Source: an uncultured Halieaceae bacterium
GTDB lineage: Bacteria > Pseudomonadota > Gammaproteobacteria > Pseudomonadales > Halieaceae
Direction of reading: 5' to 3'
DNA: 64,000 bases
Assembly: GCA_938074045.1 (NCBI GenBank)
Contig: CALJGI010000004.1
Location: 1-64,000, forward strand
The notes below the pieces were generated by a model. It had not been told where the DNA came from. It worked only from the letters and a program-made list of their open reading frames with translations, and did no database searches. Shown piece by piece: positions 57,324-64,000 of this stretch (positions are counted from its first letter, which is position 1; every line of letters starts with the position of its first letter). Position numbers and translations under genes: made by a program.

Positions 57324-58649
57324 ATGTCACAAATGACACCACGGGAAATTGTCCACGAACTGGATCGCCACATCATTGGTCAGGAAGGTGCAAAACGGGC
57401 GGTAGCTATCGCTCTGCGTAACCGTTGGCGGCGAATGCAGCTCGGCGAAGAATTGCGCAATGAAATCACTCCTAAAAATATCCTTATGATTGGCCCAACC
57501 GGTGTGGGCAAAACCGAAGTAGCCCGCAGGCTGGCAAGACTTGCGAATGCTCCTTTCATCAAGGTCGAGGCAACAAAATTCACCGAAGTTGGCTACGTTG
57601 GCCGTGATGTGGAGTCAATTGTCCGGGACCTGGTAGATACCTCTATCAAAATGCTGCGAGAACAGGAGACTGAAAAAGTCAGACACCGCGCCCTCGATGC
57701 GGCGGAAGACAGAATTCTGGACGTATTGTTACCAACGGCCAGAGGAGGCGAAGAAAGCGATAAGGAAACCAATACCCGTCAAATTTTCCGCAAAAAACTG
57801 CGGGAGGGTGAGCTGGATGACCGGGAGATAGAAATAGAAATAAGCGCTGCGCCCGTCGGTGTAGAAATCATGGCACCCCCGGGCATGGAGGAGATGACCA
57901 ACCAGCTGCAAAACATGTTTTCCAATGTATCCAGTGGCAAAACAAGGACACAGACCCTGACCGTAAAGTCCGCGTTACAAAAGTTACAGGACGAAGAAGC
58001 CGACAAGATGGTGGATGAGGAAGCACTTAAACTCAAAGCGCTGGAGGCTGCCGAGCAAAATGGCATCGTGTTTCTCGACGAACTGGACAAGGTAGCCAAA
58101 CGTTCTGAAGGTGCTGGGGCCGATGTTTCCCGGGAAGGTGTGCAACGGGATCTGCTTCCTTTAATAGAAGGCAGTACGGTCACCACCAAATACGGCATGA
58201 TCAAGACCGACCACATCCTGTTCATCGCCTCAGGAGCATTTCATCTCGCCAAGCCTTCTGACCTGATTCCCGAATTGCAGGGCCGTTTGCCGATCAGAGT
58301 GGAGCTGGAAGCGCTGACTCCTGGCGATTTCGAGCGGATTTTGACAGAACCCAACGCATCGCTCACCGAACAATACCAGGCCCTGCTCGCGACAGAGGGA
58401 GTCACGCTCAAATTTACCGAAGATGGCATCCGGCGCATCGCGGAAACAGCCTGGGAGGTAAACGAGCGAACGGAGAACATTGGCGCTCGAAGGCTGCACA
58501 CGGTTATGGAACGTCTGCTGGATGAAGCGTCTTTTTCTGCCGCCGATACCGGTGTGGGGGCTGATGACCTCATCATCGACGCCGCCTATGTAGAGGATCA
58601 CCTGGGTGAGCTGGCTGCGGACGATGACCTTAGCAGGTTTATTCTGTGA
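57324..58649 (+). CDS. hslU: ATP-dependent protease HslU (unfoldase subunit)
   Basis: This 441-residue AAA+ unfoldase has Walker [16 protein letters not shown], pore-region [10 protein letters not shown], an intermediate domain with acidic coil, Walker [13 protein letters not shown], and C-terminal SRFIL for docking to HslV. ATG is 6 bases after hslV. Confidence 0.96.
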   Translation: MSQMTPREIVHELDRHIIGQEGAKRAVAIALRNRWRRMQLGEELRNEITPKNILMIGPTGVGKTEVARRLARLANAPFIKVEATKFTEVGYVGRDVESIVRDLVDTSIKMLREQETEKVRHRALDAAEDRILDVLLPTARGGEESDKETNTRQIFRKKLREGELDDREIEIEISAAPVGVEIMAPPGMEEMTNQLQNMFSNVSSGKTRTQTLTVKSALQKLQDEEADKMVDEEALKLKALEAAEQNGIVFLDELDKVAKRSEGAGADVSREGVQRDLLPLIEGSTVTTKYGMIKTDHILFIASGAFHLAKPSDLIPELQGRLPIRVELEALTPGDFERILTEPNASLTEQYQALLATEGVTLKFTEDGIRRIAETAWEVNERTENIGARRLHTVMERLLDEASFSAADTGVGADDLIIDAAYVEDHLGELAADDDLSRFIL

Positions 58650-59038
58650 ATCAGGCCGCCAAAAGACCGACGGGGATTGAACTACACAAACGCTCGGCAA
58701 CACTCGAGTTACGCTACTCCGATGAAGAGAAATACCACCTCCCCGCTGAATATCTGCGGGTATTCTCCCCCTCCGCAGAGGTGAGAGGGCACGGCAGGGA
58801 TGACGGTGTGCTTCAGACAGGCAAAATAGACGTCAAAATCACGGGGATCATTCCCGTCGGCCACTATGCCATTCAACTGGTATTCGATGATGGCCACGAT
58901 AGCGGGCTCTACGCCTGGGAATATCTGTATGCCCTGTGTATCAATCAAAAAAGCAACTGGCAGGATTACCTGCAAAGTCTGCACGAAGCGGGTGCGACTC
59001 GCGACCCTGCGGCACAGGTGGTCCGCTTGGGCAACTGA
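58646..59038 (+). CDS. DUF971-family protein (GBBH-like N-terminal domain)
   Basis: This 130-residue small protein has [39 protein letters not shown] and [15 protein letters not shown]. Its fold is related to the Fe-S/zinc-binding domain of gamma-butyrobetaine hydroxylase; function is unknown. GTG start overlaps the hslU stop (GTGA). hslVU-DUF971-ubiE is a conserved order. Confidence 0.9.
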   Translation: MNQAAKRPTGIELHKRSATLELRYSDEEKYHLPAEYLRVFSPSAEVRGHGRDDGVLQTGKIDVKITGIIPVGHYAIQLVFDDGHDSGLYAWEYLYALCINQKSNWQDYLQSLHEAGATRDPAAQVVRLGN

Positions 59039-59097
59039 GCCCTCGTAACCACACCCACCAGCCCTGTACAATACACTGATTTGGGCTGGCAACCAGT

Positions 59098-59847
59098 ATG
59101 AGCGATCAGGACAAGACACACTTCGGCTACAAGCAGGTGGAGAGCAACGAGAAAGAAAATCTCGTCGCCAGCGTATTCAGCTCCGTAGCGGACAAGTACG
59201 ACCTGATGAACGACCTTATGTCAGCGGGTATTCATCGCCTGTGGAAGCGCTTTACCATAGAATCCAGTGCCGTACGCCGCGGCCACCGTGTACTCGACAT
59301 TGCAGGTGGCACGGGTGATCTGGCGGCACGCTTTTCCCAGCTGGTCGGTAATGAAGGCCGGGTAGTACTGGCCGATATCAACGCCGCCATGCTCACCGTT
59401 GGCCGGGACAAACTCATTGATCGAGGTGTGCAGGGAAACCTGGACTACTGTCAGGCGAATGCCGAATGCCTCCCCTTTGCGGAAAACAGCTTTGATTGCG
59501 TGACCATCGCCTTCGGCCTGCGCAATGTTACCGACAAGCAAAAAGCTCTGGAGTCGATGCTCTCTGTCCTGAAGCCAGGTGGCCGCCTTCTGGTGCTCGA
59601 ATTTTCCAAGCCAGTGAGCGCCCCCCTGGAAAAACTGTACGACACCTATTCCTTCAACGTCCTGCCGGCCCTGGGGAGACTCGTGGCCAATGACGCCGAC
59701 AGCTACCAGTACCTGGCTGAATCCATCCGCATGCACCCAGATCAGGAAACTCTGCAGGGCATGATGGAGGACGCGGGCTTTGGCGCCTGTGACTTTCATA
59801 ACCTGACCGGCGGAATTGTCGCTCTACATCGCGGAATCAAAGTCTGA
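59098..59847 (+). CDS. ubiE: Ubiquinone/menaquinone C-methyltransferase
   Basis: This 249-residue SAM enzyme methylates the quinone ring. Motifs are [62 protein letters not shown] and [28 protein letters not shown] inverted pair (59058-59089) with a TACAAT between its arms precedes it. Confidence 0.95.
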   Translation: MSDQDKTHFGYKQVESNEKENLVASVFSSVADKYDLMNDLMSAGIHRLWKRFTIESSAVRRGHRVLDIAGGTGDLAARFSQLVGNEGRVVLADINAAMLTVGRDKLIDRGVQGNLDYCQANAECLPFAENSFDCVTIAFGLRNVTDKQKALESMLSVLKPGGRLLVLEFSKPVSAPLEKLYDTYSFNVLPALGRLVANDADSYQYLAESIRMHPDQETLQGMMEDAGFGACDFHNLTGGIVALHRGIKV

Positions 59848-59852
59848 GCGCC

Positions 59853-60503
59853 GTGTCTTCTGTCAATCCCACTCTGCACACGGCAGCCGTAGCCGCCATG
59901 GAGCTCGCGATTAATCGCGCATTGGAACTGGACCCAATGGCCCGACAGAAATTGGCTAGCCTCAATGAGCAACAGTTCAGACTGAGTTGCACGGCACCAG
60001 AGCTGGACATTGTCGTCGCGCCCACCGCTGCCGGGCTCTCACTGTTCGGATTCTACGAGGGTGAGGTCACAACCACCTTGCGTGGCGAGTTGTCGGACTT
60101 TAGTCGGCTGATTGGTTCCAACGACCCCGCCGGAGAGCTGATCAATGGCAATCTGGAACTTGAAGGTGACAGCGCGCCTCTCATTGAACTGCAGAAAATT
60201 ATCAGCGGACTGGATATGGACTGGGAAGCCCCACTGGTCGCAAATCTGGGAGATGTCGCCGGCCATCAGATCGCGCAGATTCTTCGTGGCGCCTGGGTGT
60301 GGGGTAAGCAGACCGGCAACAGCCTGAATCGACAACTAGAAGAGTTTATACACGAGGAAGCCAGAATCGCGCCACCAGCCCTCGAGATGGAAGATTTTTT
60401 CAGTGATGTGACGCAACTGGGACAACGAGTAGACCGCCTGAATGCGCGATTGCAACGGCTGCGGGCACGAATAGACTCCCTCACCGAGAGGACGAAAAAA
60501 TGA
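59853..60503 (+). CDS. ubiJ: Ubiquinone biosynthesis accessory factor (SCP2 lipid-binding)
   Basis: This 216-residue protein has an SCP2-like sterol/lipid domain ([20 protein letters not shown]) and a C-terminal coiled coil ([20 protein letters not shown]). It scaffolds the soluble Ubi complex. GTG start 5 bases after ubiE; its stop overlaps ubiB (ATGA). Confidence 0.93.
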   Translation: MSSVNPTLHTAAVAAMELAINRALELDPMARQKLASLNEQQFRLSCTAPELDIVVAPTAAGLSLFGFYEGEVTTTLRGELSDFSRLIGSNDPAGELINGNLELEGDSAPLIELQKIISGLDMDWEAPLVANLGDVAGHQIAQILRGAWVWGKQTGNSLNRQLEEFIHEEARIAPPALEMEDFFSDVTQLGQRVDRLNARLQRLRARIDSLTERTKK

Positions 60504-62047
60504 AGCGCCTCTCTCGATTACTGCAAATAATCCGCGTCGCGCTGCACTATCGACTGGACGAGTTTGTTTCCGAGGCGAAGCTGGAGGGACCCGGTCGCTT
60601 TCTGATTCGGCTCATACCCTCAAGATTTCTACGCACACCCACGGAGAACCGTGCGAAAAGATTGCGCATGGCGCTGGAAGCGCTGGGGCCAATATTTATC
60701 AAGTTTGGTCAGATGCTCTCTACACGACGGGATTTGTTGCCGGAAGATTTGGTGGATGAACTGGCCAAATTGCAAGACGAAGTCGCACCCTTCCCGGAAC
60801 TGGAATCTATCGGCATTATTGAGGAATCTCTGGGGCATAGCATAGAAGATGCCTTCGCCGACTTCGAGGCAACCCCCCTGGCATCAGCTTCCGTGGCCCA
60901 GGTTCACGCTGCTCGTTTGCATAGCGGTGAAGAGGTCGTGGTGAAGGTAATCCGCCCGGCGGTTGAGACAATTATCCGTCTGGATACTGCGTTGATGTTG
61001 TTTATTGCACGCCTGTTACACCGCGTGCACCCGGATTTGCGTCGACTGCGACCCGTCGAGGTAGTAACTGATTATCAGCACACCATTCTCGATGAGCTGG
61101 ACTTGAAGCGCGAGGCAGCCAATACATCGCAATTGAAGCGCAACTTCGAGGATTCTGATCTCCTGCATGTCCCTGCAGTCTACTGGGATTACACCAGTCG
61201 CAATGTCTTTGTGATGGAAAGAATATACGGAATTCCAGTTACCAACATGGAGGAGCTACAACACTCCGGTATCGATTTGAAAGTTTTGGCTGAAAGGGGG
61301 GTAGAAATCTTTTTCACCCAAGTGTTCCGCGACAGCTTTTTCCACGCCGACATGCATCCGGGAAACATCTTTGTTTCTCCTGAGCACCCGGACAAGCCAA
61401 CTTACATTGCCATAGACTGCGCCATCATTGGCAGCCTGACAGATTTCGACCAGTACTATCTTGCGCGCAATATGCTAGCCGTATTTCAGCGTGACTATCG
61501 GACCGTGGCGCAGCTACACGTGGAATGCGGCTGGGTCCCGGCCAATACGCGGGTGAACGATTTTGAATCAGCTATGCGGGCGGTCTGTGAGCCTGTATTT
61601 GAGCGTCCGATCAGTGAAATATCATTCGGTGAAATGCTAATCTATCTGTTTCAGACCGCGCGCCGATTTGATATGGAGGTCCAACCTTCTCTCGTGCTGC
61701 TACAAAAGACGCTGCTGAATATAGAAGGATTGGGTCGCCAACTGTATCCCGACCTGGATCTCTGGACCACGGCAAAGCCATATCTGGAACGTTGGGTAGA
61801 GGAACGGTACTCTCCATTGCACATGGCTGAACGGCTTCGCCACCAACTTCCATCGCTGCTGGAACAATTGCCCCACCTGCCGGATGTGTTGCTGGATAAT
61901 CTGCGCAGAGATCGTGGCGATCACGGTTCTCGCGCCGAGGTGGCCAAACTAAAACAGGTGCTCGAGAAGGAAATTCATGCTAGGCGGCGGTCCAACCAAC
62001 TCCTGCTGGCCGCAATTGCCACGCTGGCTACCCTTCTTCTGCTCTGA
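60500..62047 (+). CDS. ubiB: Ubiquinone biosynthesis ATPase/kinase-like protein
   Basis: This 515-residue ADCK/COQ8 family protein has the KxGQ motif [17 protein letters not shown], the Ala-rich [11 protein letters not shown] loop, [19 protein letters not shown] catalytic loop and IDCAIIG. One C-terminal membrane helix ([15 protein letters not shown]). It extracts quinone intermediates from the membrane. Overlaps ubiJ by 4 bases. Confidence 0.96.
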   Translation: MKRLSRLLQIIRVALHYRLDEFVSEAKLEGPGRFLIRLIPSRFLRTPTENRAKRLRMALEALGPIFIKFGQMLSTRRDLLPEDLVDELAKLQDEVAPFPELESIGIIEESLGHSIEDAFADFEATPLASASVAQVHAARLHSGEEVVVKVIRPAVETIIRLDTALMLFIARLLHRVHPDLRRLRPVEVVTDYQHTILDELDLKREAANTSQLKRNFEDSDLLHVPAVYWDYTSRNVFVMERIYGIPVTNMEELQHSGIDLKVLAERGVEIFFTQVFRDSFFHADMHPGNIFVSPEHPDKPTYIAIDCAIIGSLTDFDQYYLARNMLAVFQRDYRTVAQLHVECGWVPANTRVNDFESAMRAVCEPVFERPISEISFGEMLIYLFQTARRFDMEVQPSLVLLQKTLLNIEGLGRQLYPDLDLWTTAKPYLERWVEERYSPLHMAERLRHQLPSLLEQLPHLPDVLLDNLRRDRGDHGSRAEVAKLKQVLEKEIHARRRSNQLLLAAIATLATLLLL

Positions 62048-62111
62048 CACAGCCACCTGCCTTGGGGGCCAGCCTGTGTAATAATAGACACACCACTCGT
62101 GATTCTGCGCC

Positions 62112-62507
62112 ATGACCTCATCATCACTTATTGAAAGCGTTAACTGGAATGAAGCCGGCTTGATACCCGCCATCGCTCAGGATCATTTGAGTGGTGAGGT
62201 GTTAATGATGGCCTGGATGAATGCCGAGGCTCTCAGCTGCACCGTGGCCGAGGGTCGCGCCGTGTACTGGTCACGCTCACGCGGCAAACTGTGGCGAAAA
62301 GGAGAAGATTCCGGCCATGTACAGTTGATCCACGACATCCGCCTGGATTGTGATGGAGACACTCTGTTGCTAAAGGTGGAACAACAGGGCGGGATTGCGT
62401 GTCACACTGGCAGAAGGCACTGCTTCTTTCATGCGCTAAAAGATGGGGAATGGCAAACAGTGGATGCCGTGATCAAGCGACCCGAGGAGATTTATGGTGA
62501 TGACTGA
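62112..62507 (+). CDS. hisI: Phosphoribosyl-AMP cyclohydrolase
   Basis: This 131-residue histidine enzyme has [52 protein letters not shown] and [13 protein letters not shown] with metal-binding Cys and Asp. It opens the purine ring. It is separate from hisE, unlike the fused enterobacterial enzyme. Confidence 0.95.
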   Translation: MTSSSLIESVNWNEAGLIPAIAQDHLSGEVLMMAWMNAEALSCTVAEGRAVYWSRSRGKLWRKGEDSGHVQLIHDIRLDCDGDTLLLKVEQQGGIACHTGRRHCFFHALKDGEWQTVDAVIKRPEEIYGDD

Positions 62508-62844
62508 CACGCTCATGCAACTGGGGGAGCTATTGCAGCAGAGACGCGACGGTGACCCCGACAACTCCTACGTGGCCTATCTGCACAGCCGTGGGTTAAA
62601 CAAGATTCTCGAGAAACTCGGGGAAGAGTGCACCGAAACTATATTGGCGGCAAAAGATGCCGAGCGATCTGGTGATAACGCAAACCTGATCTACGAAACA
62701 GCAGACCTGTGGTTCCACAGTCTGGTGGCACTTTCTCATCTGGGGGAGCAGCCATCGGCAGTGCTGGAAGAATTGGCACGGCGACTCAACAAAAGCGGAT
62801 TGGAAGAAAAAGCCTCCCGCACAAATGCAGAATCGAGCAACTAG
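62494..62844 (+). CDS. hisE: Phosphoribosyl-ATP pyrophosphatase
   Basis: This 116-residue helical MazG-like enzyme has [31 protein letters not shown] and [17 protein letters not shown] with metal-binding glutamates and aspartates. It overlaps hisI by 14 bases, with GAGGAG upstream of its ATG. Confidence 0.95.
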   Translation: MVMTDTLMQLGELLQQRRDGDPDNSYVAYLHSRGLNKILEKLGEECTETILAAKDAERSGDNANLIYETADLWFHSLVALSHLGEQPSAVLEELARRLNKSGLEEKASRTNAESSN

Positions 62845-62855
62845 GAGAATAAAAC

Positions 62856-63074
62856 ATGGGACTTGGCGGCATTGGAGTGTGGCAATTACTCATCATACTG
62901 GCAATCGTGGTGATGCTGTTTGGCACCAAGCGTCTGCGCACGCTCGGATCTGATCTGGGTGCAGCGATCAAGGGCTTTCGTACCAGTATAAAGGCAGATG
63001 AGCCGGAAGAAACCCCCCCGGATGATACGGCACCACTGGACAATGCCGAACATCCGGAAACTCAGAAAGACTGA
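62856..63074 (+). CDS. tatA: Twin-arginine translocase pore subunit
   Basis: This 72-residue protein has one N-terminal helix ([20 protein letters not shown]), the FGTKRL hinge, an amphipathic helix ([18 protein letters not shown]) and an acidic tail. Follows hisE by 11 bases. Confidence 0.95.
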   Translation: MGLGGIGVWQLLIILAIVVMLFGTKRLRTLGSDLGAAIKGFRTSIKADEPEETPPDDTAPLDNAEHPETQKD

Positions 63075-63088
63075 CGAGCAACCCCGGC

Positions 63089-63427
63089 GTGTTTGATATG
63101 GGTTTTGCAGAGCTACTGCTGATAGGTGTGGTCGGCCTGCTGGTGCTCGGTCCCGAGCGCCTGCCTGTCGCTGTTCGGACCGTAACCTTGTGGATGCGTC
63201 AGCTACGCCGCAGCTTTAACAGCATCAAGGCAGACATCGAGCGTGAACTCAACGCCGATGAATTGAAGCAACAAATGCACAACGACGCCCTGATGGCGAG
63301 CTTCCGGGAAGCGGGGGAAAACCTGCAGGAAAGTCTGGATGAGATAGAACGTGAGCTACCTGACGCTCAATACGACATATCGGACATTGTGGATTCAACC
63401 GAGCAAAAAAAGACCACTGATGATTGA
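63089..63427 (+). CDS. tatB: Twin-arginine translocase subunit
   Basis: This 112-residue protein has [20 protein letters not shown] and a long amphipathic helix ([20 protein letters not shown]). It forms the substrate receptor with TatC. GTG 63089 (or the ATG three codons later) starts it. Confidence 0.95.
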   Translation: MFDMGFAELLLIGVVGLLVLGPERLPVAVRTVTLWMRQLRRSFNSIKADIERELNADELKQQMHNDALMASFREAGENLQESLDEIERELPDAQYDISDIVDSTEQKKTTDD

Positions 63428-64000
63428 TGACATAGACGACAGGCCACAGCCACTTGTCGCACATCTGACCGAACTACGCGACCGGCTGCTCAAGGGTATC
63501 CTCGCGATTCTACTCGTGTTTTGTGGCTTGTTTTATTTTGCCAACGACATCTATGCGTTCGTCTCGGAACCACTGCGTGCCCTTCTGCCAGAGGGTGCCA
63601 CCATGATCGCGACGGAAGTGGCATCACCTTTTTTGACGCCATTTAAGCTTACTCTTGTTACCGCTGTATTCGTCGCCATACCCTATCTGTTTTATCAAAT
63701 ATGGAGCTTTGTCGCCCCGGGCATGTATCGCAAGGAAAAGCGGCTCGCTATTCCGCTGCTATTGTCCAGTATTCTGCTCTTTTACGCCGGGGCAGCCTTT
63801 GCCTATTTTATCGTGTTCCCGCTGATTTTTGCGTTCTTTACCAGTGTCGGACCAGAAGACGTCACCGTGATGACCGACATAAATTCCTATCTGAATTTTG
63901 TCCTTAAACTATTTTTCGCATTCGGGCTCGCCTTCGAAATACCGATAGCAGCCGTCATTTTGATCTGGTCCGGCATTACCACGCCGGCAGCTTTAGCGAG
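63420..64000 (+). CDS. tatC: Twin-arginine translocase receptor subunit (3' end missing)
   Basis: The frame from ATG 63420 (overlapping tatB by 8 bases) reads [20 protein letters not shown], then [46 protein letters not shown] and the glutamate-containing [11 protein letters not shown]. These are the conserved TatC twin-arginine-binding cytoplasmic loops and helices 1-4. It runs off the right edge at 193 codons of about 250. Confidence 0.95.
   Translation, partial: MIDDIDDRPQPLVAHLTELRDRLLKGILAILLVFCGLFYFANDIYAFVSEPLRALLPEGATMIATEVASPFLTPFKLTLVTAVFVAIPYLFYQIWSFVAPGMYRKEKRLAIPLLLSSILLFYAGAAFAYFIVFPLIFAFFTSVGPEDVTVMTDINSYLNFVLKLFFAFGLAFEIPIAAVILIWSGITTPAALA

Noticed and set aside
59058-59089. 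CCAGCCC/GGGCTGG inverted pair before ubiE as a terminator
   Set aside because: The loop is 18 bases and no T-run follows; it also spans a likely -10 element, so it is at most a weak leader structure.

Overview
The window is about 64 kb of a gammaproteobacterial chromosome. Gene content and order (ponA / pilMNOPQ-aroK-aroB-hemE; hslVU-DUF971-ubiE-ubiJ-ubiB-hisI-hisE-tatABC; rpmE/priA; a PA3496-family gene and a DUF3094 gene) resemble Pseudomonadales/Cellvibrionales, most likely a marine Halieaceae-like or Spongiibacteraceae-like bacterium. That placement is inferred from synteny and families, not from a phylogeny. Almost everything is ordinary chromosomal housekeeping. The exceptions are an accessory stretch (about 19-27 kb) and a signalling cluster (1-8.5 kb).

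Region by region. 1-6.1 kb: a two-component / c-di-GMP cluster, with a HisKA_2 sensor kinase (cut by the left edge), a REC-PAS-GGDEF-EAL regulator, a membrane diguanylate cyclase and a REC-like-GGDEF-EAL protein. 6.3-8.2 kb: a shikimate-kinase-like protein and a membrane class III adenylate cyclase whose 3' ends overlap on opposite strands. 8.15-8.52 kb: a dense non-coding region with a near-consensus sigma-54 promoter, three hairpins that each expose GGA in the loop, an intrinsic terminator and a 29-bp palindrome. I read this as a probable small RNA of the CsrA/RsmA-sequestering type, the most novel item here. 9-11.7 kb: an HdfR-type LysR regulator divergent from a B12-binding-like radical SAM protein of unknown substrate. 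11.7-15.1 kb: a putrescine-degradation set (PuuA-like, PuuB-like, TetR regulator). 15.2-19.1 kb: a bactofilin, an unknown partner, soluble transhydrogenase SthA and an MFS transporter. 19.2-22.5 kb: a large PKD-repeat lipoprotein gene split by a one-base frameshift and preceded by a hexanucleotide repeat. 22.7-27 kb: a membrane CxxC protein, then a gene-poor stretch with an IS3 transposase remnant, orphan ORFs and a cupin, ending at the 3' end of a tRNA-Pro(CGG) gene.

27-33.8 kb: DUF3094, an acyl-CoA dehydrogenase and a biotin operon bioB-bioF-bioHC (fusion)-bioD with a clear BirA operator that also covers the start of divergent comF. 33.8-38.2 kb: comF, modABC and srkA. 38.2-41 kb: an acyltransferase, an ArsC-like reductase, a TrmB-like methyltransferase and cysE. 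41-48.8 kb (minus strand): pilM-N-O-P-Q, aroK, aroB, hemE, with overlapping or abutting starts and stops from pilM to aroK and at aroB-hemE. 48.9-64 kb: ponA, rpmE (with a repeat-encoded C-terminal tail), priA, argS, a SPOR protein, hslVU behind a sigma-32-like promoter, a DUF971 protein, ubiquinone genes ubiE/ubiJ/ubiB, hisI/hisE and tatA/tatB/tatC, with tatC cut by the right edge.

How it fits together: the left end is a second-messenger hub (c-di-GMP, cAMP and possibly a Csr-type RNA). Type IV pilus assembly genes, a usual target of such signals, lie 40 kb away. The rest serves cofactor, amino-acid, cell-wall and respiratory-quinone metabolism.
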